64,000 nucleotides of DNA from positions 185,519 to 249,518 of the forward strand of contig CACMVA010000001.1 of the NCBI GenBank assembly GCA_902617045.1. Reading direction: 5' to 3'. The notes under the pieces are model-generated. The model saw only the letters and a list, made by a program, of their open reading frames with translations. It did no database searches and was not told where the DNA came from. Origin of the DNA: an uncultured SAR86 cluster bacterium (lineage in GTDB: Bacteria; Pseudomonadota; Gammaproteobacteria; Magnimaribacterales; D2472). Positions 58,089-64,000 of the stretch are shown one piece after another. The position numbers and the translations under genes were made by a program. Within the stretch, counting starts at the first letter, position 1. Each line of letters opens with the position of its first letter.

Positions 58089-59448
58089 ATTCTACCCCCT
58101 GAGCAAGTGGTAAATCTTCTCCGTAATTTACAGTCGCTGTTACTCTTCTCATATAATTTTTCCAAGCATCCGAACCTGACTCACGTCCGCCTCCCGTGTC
58201 TTTTTCACCACCAAAAGCGCCACCAATTTCAGCTCCACTTGTACCAATATTTACGTTAGCAATCCCACAATCACTTCCAGATTCACTTAAAAATAATTCA
58301 GATTCTCTAATGTCATTTGTAAAAATTGAACTGCTCAGACCTTGACTAACATCGTTTTGCATATAGATAGCATCTTCAATTTTTTCATAACTCTTAACAT
58401 ATAAAATAGGTGCAAATGTTTCAGAGAGCATCTCATCTTCTATTTCCTTTACAAGGACTAGTGCTGGTTTTACATAATATTCATTAGAATCTTCAATATC
58501 TAATCTTTCACCACCAATCACAGATACATTCTTAGCTTTTAAGGACTCAAGAATTTTTTGCATAGAATTAAAGCTTTCTTCAGAAATTAAGGGACCTATT
58601 TGAGAGGAATCCTTTGAGGGACAGCCTATTACTAATTCCTCAAAGCATTTTTCCAAACGCTCAACACAGTCGTCATATATATCTTTATGAACAAATAATC
58701 TTCTTAGCGAGGTGCATCTTTGACCGGTTGTTCCGCAAGCAGAAAAGGCAATACCTTTTATTGTTAAATCTAAGTCTGCTGAAGGACATACGATTGCAGC
58801 GTTATTGCCTCCAAGTTCAAGCAAAAGCTTACCAAGCCTAGCTGAAACAATTGGTGCCAACTCTTTGCCCATTTGTGTGCTTCCTGTTGCAGATACCAAA
58901 GATATTCTTTTATCTTCACAAATTAAAACTGCCTCTTCGTTACCACCTTCTATAATTTGAATTAAGTCAGAAAACTCACCACTTATCTCATCCCACGCTT
59001 TTTTTATTCCTTTTGCGCACTCATTTGAATGTGGGCTAGGTTTCCATATTATGCTGTTTCCACAAACAGCAGAAAGACAGAAATTCCATGCAAATACAGC
59101 CATTGGGAAATTAAAAGCTGTTATGCAACCAACAACTCCCAAAGGATGCCATAACTCTTGAAGTCTGTGATTTGGACGCTCACTGGGCATAGTCAAGCCA
59201 TATAGTTGCCTGCTTAATCCAACAGCAAAATCACACATATCTATTGCTTCTTGAACTTCTCCGAGCGACTCTGTCTTTATCTTTCTGGCTTCTTTGGTTA
59301 TGGTTTTTGCAAGGAGTTCTTTTTGAAGTCTCAACTGCTCACCAAATTGTCTTATAAAATCTCCTCTTTGAGGCGCTGGAATTTTTTTCCATTTTTCAGC
59401 AATATCTTGCGATCTAATAATTATCTTGTTGTACTGTTTTTTATCCAT
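58075..59448 (-). CDS. Aldehyde dehydrogenase, ALDH7/alpha-aminoadipic semialdehyde dehydrogenase-like
   Basis: WHPLGVVGCITAFNFPMAVFAWNFCLSAVCGNSIIWKPSP; LLELGGNNAAIV; CGTTGQRCTSLRRL. Confidence 0.9.
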   Translation of the reverse strand: MDKKQYNKIIIRSQDIAEKWKKIPAPQRGDFIRQFGEQLRLQKELLAKTITKEARKIKTESLGEVQEAIDMCDFAVGLSRQLYGLTMPSERPNHRLQELWHPLGVVGCITAFNFPMAVFAWNFCLSAVCGNSIIWKPSPHSNECAKGIKKAWDEISGEFSDLIQIIEGGNEEAVLICEDKRISLVSATGSTQMGKELAPIVSARLGKLLLELGGNNAAIVCPSADLDLTIKGIAFSACGTTGQRCTSLRRLFVHKDIYDDCVERLEKCFEELVIGCPSKDSSQIGPLISEESFNSMQKILESLKAKNVSVIGGERLDIEDSNEYYVKPALVLVKEIEDEMLSETFAPILYVKSYEKIEDAIYMQNDVSQGLSSSIFTNDIRESELFLSESGSDCGIANVNIGTSGAEIGGAFGGEKDTGGGRESGSDAWKNYMRRVTATVNYGEDLPLAQGVEFDES

Positions 59449-59492
59449 AAAGATTTACAGCAAATTATGCTCTCCCAATAAGTGCTATTTTA

Positions 59493-60281
59493 CTATAGTT
59501 GTGCTTGAAGGTACTCCAATAAAATGTTTATTTTATTTGATCCACCAAAATATACTGATTCATCTTCATCAAATGTCTCTAAGCTTTTAATAAGGCCTCT
59601 CAATGCATCAGGATAATCAACAATTTTGTTTAATGGTTCAAATAAAACATTTATTGTAAATAAAGAATAATCTTCATGAAATCTACATAAAGTTTCTTTT
59701 TCTGATCTGATATACCAAGACGAAGGATCTGTAAGTAAAGAAGCTTCTTCTTTTAAATGAAATCTTTTTGTATCTCCATGAATAAGCCAATTCTGTCTAG
59801 CAAAGGGTTTTTTAATAGGTGCCTGTCTTATAAAAGTTGTGATTCTCTTGCCTATCTTCTCATCTAGAGATGTAACAGGATCATGAATTGTTTTTAGTGG
59901 CTTACCAATTTTTGTTCTTACATCCCAATAACTTGGCGAACAAATACTTGCCGCAAGAAGTTTTTGATCACCTTGTGATTCCATTAAGCATAAATCATCT
60001 TGAATATTGAGGCTTAATTCAGCAATGAGATCAGGATACTTAGAATGCGTTATTCCAAATATTTTTCCTAAGCAAATTTGTGCATCAATAGAATCTTCAG
60101 TTGCTGCAATAACCTTGTTGTAATCCGAATCAAGTAAGTTTTTTTTATGTTTTAGGAGATTTTCACCAATTTTTCTGTTTAGCCATTCACTTAGCTCTAT
60201 TGGCCTCAACCCTAGTCGATATTTTTTTTCGCCAGCACCCCAAGGAGGCTCAGTCCAAAAATTATTCTCATAAGCCTCCAT
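59493..60281 (-). CDS. DUF3445 / heme-dependent oxidative N-demethylase-like protein
   Basis: RLGLRPIELSEWL; SPSYWDVRTKIGKPLKTIHDPV; RQNWLIHGD; WYIRSEKETLCRFHEDYSLFTINVLFEPL. Confidence 0.8.
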   Translation of the reverse strand: MEAYENNFWTEPPWGAGEKKYRLGLRPIELSEWLNRKIGENLLKHKKNLLDSDYNKVIAATEDSIDAQICLGKIFGITHSKYPDLIAELSLNIQDDLCLMESQGDQKLLAASICSPSYWDVRTKIGKPLKTIHDPVTSLDEKIGKRITTFIRQAPIKKPFARQNWLIHGDTKRFHLKEEASLLTDPSSWYIRSEKETLCRFHEDYSLFTINVLFEPLNKIVDYPDALRGLIKSLETFDEDESVYFGGSNKINILLEYLQAQL

Positions 60282-60307
60282 ACAAATATGAAATACGGGG
60301 TTACAAA

Positions 60308-60613
60308 TTAAAAAATTTTATGTTTTCCTTGGAGTATCTCTAAATACATCTTGTAATCACCTATAAAGCTGTAAAAAGGATATTTAAAGGTAGCAGGCTT
60401 ATTTTTTTCAATAAAGAAATGTCCTACCCATGCAAACCCATAACCCGATAGAAGCGCATATAAGATAAATAAAAAATTGAATGACAGTATAAATTTAATT
60501 AAAAAATATATGCTTAAACTAGTTCCAATAAAATGCATCAATTTTGTGTATTTATGATCATGTTCAGAAATATAGTAAGGATAAAAATCCTTAAAACTTT
60601 TATATCTTTCCAT
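60308..60613 (-). CDS. DUF962 / Mpo1-like family membrane protein
   Basis: FKDFYPYYISEHDHKYTKLMHFIGTSLSIYF; GYGFAWVGHFFIEKNKPATFKYPFYSFIGDYKMY. Confidence 0.93.
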   Translation of the reverse strand: MERYKSFKDFYPYYISEHDHKYTKLMHFIGTSLSIYFLIKFILSFNFLFILYALLSGYGFAWVGHFFIEKNKPATFKYPFYSFIGDYKMYLEILQGKHKIF

Positions 60614-60621
60614 TTTAATTG

Positions 60622-61215
60622 CTACTTAGGAGCCGCTTCTGGTTGAAACATATAATAACCCTCAAAAGGAATCATTAAATGCGCATATGGTGTGCCTTTG
60701 AACATCTGATATGGCTCTCCTTTTGTGAAATCTGTTGTAAAGTTTTCTATAGTTTTTGTATCTTTTGGCATAAGCATTAAATGTGGCCCGGATTCAATAA
60801 AATGATTCATCTTTATTGCATTCTCCTTATTGCCACCATATAAAGATGAAACTCTATTGTCTTCTCCAACATCACCATGGAGCATCCATATATAAGCATC
60901 TCTTTCCATATTGGGACTAGTGCCATTTACATATGCCTCAACCCATTTGAATCCTTCGATATCTGCACATGACGCATTTGTATCTTGAGCATCTTTGTAA
61001 CCGTCTTCAGGCATTGGCCTACCTGGAGAGCATGTCCAACCATTGCTACCCTCTTTAAGAATTTTTCCATCATATGTAGCAACTGAAGCATTATCACCTA
61101 TAAATGATGGCGCAGCTGCAGATAGTGTCTCAATCATCCATGAATTTGATTTTCCGTCAGCAAAGGCACTAACGGCAAATACTAAACCAATTAAACTTAA
61201 AAATTTTGAATTCAT
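60622..61215 (-). CDS. Secreted protein of unknown function
   Basis: Signal peptide MNSKFLSLIGLVFAVSAFA; no family recognised. Confidence 0.75.
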   Translation of the reverse strand: MNSKFLSLIGLVFAVSAFADGKSNSWMIETLSAAAPSFIGDNASVATYDGKILKEGSNGWTCSPGRPMPEDGYKDAQDTNASCADIEGFKWVEAYVNGTSPNMERDAYIWMLHGDVGEDNRVSSLYGGNKENAIKMNHFIESGPHLMLMPKDTKTIENFTTDFTKGEPYQMFKGTPYAHLMIPFEGYYMFQPEAAPK

Positions 61216-61276
61216 TATATCTCCTCATATTACCTTTATTTAATTCTAAGAAAGAATCTTATTTAATACAAATATA

Positions 61277-62488
61277 TTAATTAAATGTATTTTCAATATG
61301 TTTTGTTATAGACCGAAACATAGCTATATGAGCTGCTTTTGAGTACTCTCTCTCTGACCTAAACCTGTGATTTGAAGATGTTTTGGCTATAACAACATTT
61401 GATTCTGGATCAACATATATGAATTGATTAAATATGCCGTGAGCAGTGAAATCAGTTATGGGATCCCCAGGAACCCACCATTGATAACCGTAACCCCATT
61501 CATTTGAAGAAAGTTCTCCTGAATTTGGCATTAGGTGAGGAGCATCTGGTGTATGAGATTGAGCAACCCACTCCCTAGGAACAATTTGCTCACCTTCCCA
61601 ACTTCCTTCATTTAAGTAAAGCTGTCCAAACTTGGCAAAGTCTCGCAAAGAAGCGTTTAGGCCACCAAGTGCCATATCTGTACCAGTATTATCAGCAATG
61701 TAATATGCTTCACTTTCTGTACCTATTTTGCTCCATATTCTTTTATATAAATACTCTCTTAATGGCATATCGGTTACTGATTCAAGAATCATGCCTAATA
61801 CTTGAGTATCAAGGCTCACATAATGATTATATGTTCCTTGTTCTCTTCCATTATTTAGTGTCTTGGCAAAATCTCTGAATGACGATCCTCTTGCGGTTGC
61901 TCTTGCAAACCTGTTTATGTCTGAGCCTGGATCAGCATAGTCTTCATTGAATTCAATTCCTGAAGACATTTGAAGAAGATTTTTAATTTTTACGTTTTCG
62001 TAACCAGTTCCATCAAAATCATTGAGATATTTCGAAACTTTATCATCAATACTATCAATTAGGCCTTCATCAACAGCTATGCCAAATAAGGCTGATAAGT
62101 AAGATTTAGATACTGAAAAAGCTATGTGTTTGCTATCTTTGGTATTACCGTGCCAATATTGTTCAAATAGCATTTTCCCGTTATGAAGGATTATTAGTCC
62201 ATCCGTATGGAAATGATCTAATCCATCAGCTAATTTTAGTTCCTCTCCTTCAAAAAAATAAAATTCTGGTAAATCATAATCCTTTTTTTCAAAAATATAT
62301 GGTTGTTCTGATGCGGGTATAGGTGAAGATGTTTCAAAGATTTTATTAATGTTAATGAAATTCTTAGCTATTGATTTTTCGTTATATAAATTAGCTAGTT
62401 TGTAGAGCCTAACAATGTTTGGGCTATATATAGCTAAGCCTAAAAGTATTAATGCTAATGCTGCAATTAAAAATTTACTCATAATCAT
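61277..62488 (-). CDS. Class C beta-lactamase-related serine hydrolase
   Basis: HIAFSVSKSYLSALFGIAVDEGLI (SxxK); YNHYVSLDTQVLGMILE (YxxN-like region); GYGYQWWVPG. Confidence 0.9.
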   Translation of the reverse strand: MIMSKFLIAALALILLGLAIYSPNIVRLYKLANLYNEKSIAKNFININKIFETSSPIPASEQPYIFEKKDYDLPEFYFFEGEELKLADGLDHFHTDGLIILHNGKMLFEQYWHGNTKDSKHIAFSVSKSYLSALFGIAVDEGLIDSIDDKVSKYLNDFDGTGYENVKIKNLLQMSSGIEFNEDYADPGSDINRFARATARGSSFRDFAKTLNNGREQGTYNHYVSLDTQVLGMILESVTDMPLREYLYKRIWSKIGTESEAYYIADNTGTDMALGGLNASLRDFAKFGQLYLNEGSWEGEQIVPREWVAQSHTPDAPHLMPNSGELSSNEWGYGYQWWVPGDPITDFTAHGIFNQFIYVDPESNVVIAKTSSNHRFRSEREYSKAAHIAMFRSITKHIENTFN

Positions 62489-62500
62489 GATCTCCCCACT

Positions 62501-62860
62501 TTATATCCATTGATCATTTGGAGCAGTTAATTCATCAATTTTGTCACCTGTGTTAACTATTCCTCTTGGCTCAACTAACATTATACTAGCTTCATCATTT
62601 GCAAAGGGTCTATGTTCTGTCCCTTTTGGAACAACTATCATTTCTCCTGCTTCAAGTTTTATCGTTTCAGTTTTAAATTCAATAAACATTTCGCCTTCAA
62701 TAACAATAAATACCTCATCGGTATCAATATGCTTGTGCCAGATAAAATCATTTTGAATCTTTACTAACTTAAATTGGTAATCATTAAGTTCCGCAATCAC
62801 TTTAGGCGACCATTGATCTGAAAACTTTTTAAACTTGTCTTTAAAATTAACCTTTTTCAT
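62501..62860 (-). CDS. Cupin-domain protein
   Basis: WHKHIDTDEVFIVIEGEMFIEFKTETIKLEAGEMIVVPKGTEHRPFA. Confidence 0.92.
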   Translation of the reverse strand: MKKVNFKDKFKKFSDQWSPKVIAELNDYQFKLVKIQNDFIWHKHIDTDEVFIVIEGEMFIEFKTETIKLEAGEMIVVPKGTEHRPFANDEASIMLVEPRGIVNTGDKIDELTAPNDQWI

Positions 62861-63351
62861 TAAAGATTCTCCTTTAGCTCAACCTTTTTTGTTCCATCGT
62901 CATTAAACGTTACCGTTATAGGTTTCCATTCTTCATGGCCGCATATTCTCATCAAACAACCCTCAATTTTCAAATTCCCATTTTGTAATAAATAAATATT
63001 TGATTTAAAAGTTCTTCCCCTTCCTGGGTCATATATCCTTCCGCCAGATAGCTCTTTTGCTCCATCAATATATTTGAAACCGTTTATTAAGTTAATTCCG
63101 ACAAGCGTTCTATCTCTCAAAGATTTTTCTTTATTGTTATTATCAAGTATTGATTTCTGGTCTATTCCTTCTTCAACAAAAATATGTTCAATGGTTGCGC
63201 ATAATTCATTTTCACACTTACTAACCAAAACGATAGATTGGGATGTCAACCAATATCCAATCATAGAATGATTATTATCAGCATCTAAATTTGAAGATAA
63301 CAATATTGCAAAAAAAGTTAAGTAAATATTAATTAAATTTCTTTTAGCCAT
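62860..63351 (-). CDS. DUF2147-like secreted protein
   Basis: MIGYWLTSQSIVLVSKCENELCATIEHI...LKIEGCLMRICGHEEWKPI. Confidence 0.75.
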   Translation of the reverse strand: MAKRNLINIYLTFFAILLSSNLDADNNHSMIGYWLTSQSIVLVSKCENELCATIEHIFVEEGIDQKSILDNNNKEKSLRDRTLVGINLINGFKYIDGAKELSGGRIYDPGRGRTFKSNIYLLQNGNLKIEGCLMRICGHEEWKPITVTFNDDGTKKVELKENL

Positions 63352-63934
63352 TTGATGTCCTATTTAATATATTTTTAATCTTTTTCTCTAATACATTTTT
63401 AGATAAACATGTTCTGTATGGATTGTCGCTGTAGACAGGATTGCCTACCAATAATTCTTTTGGTTTGTTAGATTTAAATCTCCATCTTGTTCCTGTCTCT
63501 TTTGAAAAAAAAGTGTATCTGATCTCATCATTATTAATTCTGTATAAATTGTCTTCATTTACTATTTTAAAGGTTATAACAGCTTCTAAATATGAGCCAA
63601 ATATCCTATCAATATAATTTACATAAACCTCATTATTCATGAATCCACAATCAATATATTTACTTATTATTTCTCCTTCAAACTTGACTTTGTTTGATGA
63701 AAAAAGGTCTATTTCTTTATTAAGTAGATTCGATAACTCATCGCCAACACTTTCTAGAACTTCAATTGAATAGGTGTTGATAGTTTTATCTATTTTTGAG
63801 GAAGTTTCTATTGGGGGTGGTTTATAAGTATTTTTAGATTCTTCAATTTCACAAGAATAAAGAAATATTATTGCAGATAGAAAAATGAAAATATTGCGTG
63901 AATGTGATCTCAATCTTCCATTACCAAGATCCAC
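63344..63934 (-). CDS. Putative lipoprotein, unknown function (GTG start in track)
   Basis: Hydrophobic N-terminus NIFIFLSAIIFLYSCEIEE lipobox-like; 196 aa. Confidence 0.65.
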   Translation of the reverse strand: MDLGNGRLRSHSRNIFIFLSAIIFLYSCEIEESKNTYKPPPIETSSKIDKTINTYSIEVLESVGDELSNLLNKEIDLFSSNKVKFEGEIISKYIDCGFMNNEVYVNYIDRIFGSYLEAVITFKIVNEDNLYRINNDEIRYTFFSKETGTRWRFKSNKPKELLVGNPVYSDNPYRTCLSKNVLEKKIKNILNRTSNG

Positions 63935-64000
63935 TCTCTAACCATATCAACAGCCTCGGTGTGTGAAAGTGCTCTTCCAGATTCTGGCATCATCACTCCT
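63910..64000 (-). CDS. C-terminal fragment of a protein resembling the tail of some c-type cytochrome-related proteins (truncated by window edge)
   Basis: Manual translation ...GVMMPESGRALSHTEAVDMVREWILVMED*; the MPxSGRxxxHxEGVxLxxxWI-like tail is only suggestive. Confidence 0.45.
   Translation of the reverse strand, partial: GVMMPESGRALSHTEAVDMVREWILVMED

Noticed and set aside
1-64000. CRISPR arrays, transposases, prophage or restriction/defence genes
   Set aside because: Looked for spaced direct repeats and signature proteins in the ORF track and found none.

Overview
AT-rich, densely packed bacterial chromosomal window. Gene content looks gammaproteobacterial, and the packing resembles streamlined marine lineages such as SAR86, but that assignment is inference and not tested. 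Most genes are ordinary housekeeping or catabolic: gpmA, mutY, yggX; a dimethylglycine/sarcosine dehydrogenase-like protein; tRNA-Phe; pip; hspQ; rmuC; rppH-TSUP-lgt-thyA-folA; a TonB2-type TPR/tonB/exbD/exbB/ttpC/DUF3450 operon; efp-argS-SPOR-yggS-proC-yggT-metX-metW-rdgB; trmB; rpoH; a phosphatase trio; a split TRAP locus around lipA/lipB; uvrD; a RpiR-family regulator; a lysine-dehydrogenase-like/AASADH/DUF3445 cluster; and DUF/peptidase genes. No CRISPR array, transposase, phage or recognisable defence system was seen. The strongest unexplained signals are: (1) an exact 46-bp duplication of the 3' half of tRNA-Phe about 0.8 kb downstream, bounding a segment with one secreted DUF2059-like gene, which resembles an eroded or minimal tRNA-integrated element; (2) nine of ten convergent gene junctions overlapping at their stop codons, six by exactly 4 bp, leaving no room for intergenic terminators; (3) two mutually exclusive perfect inverted repeats at a divergent start region near 9.35-9.40 kb; (4) two translationally coupled small ORFs missed by the ORF track; (5) a possible lysine/N-methyl amine catabolic neighbourhood. 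I found no clear evidence for a wholly new system.
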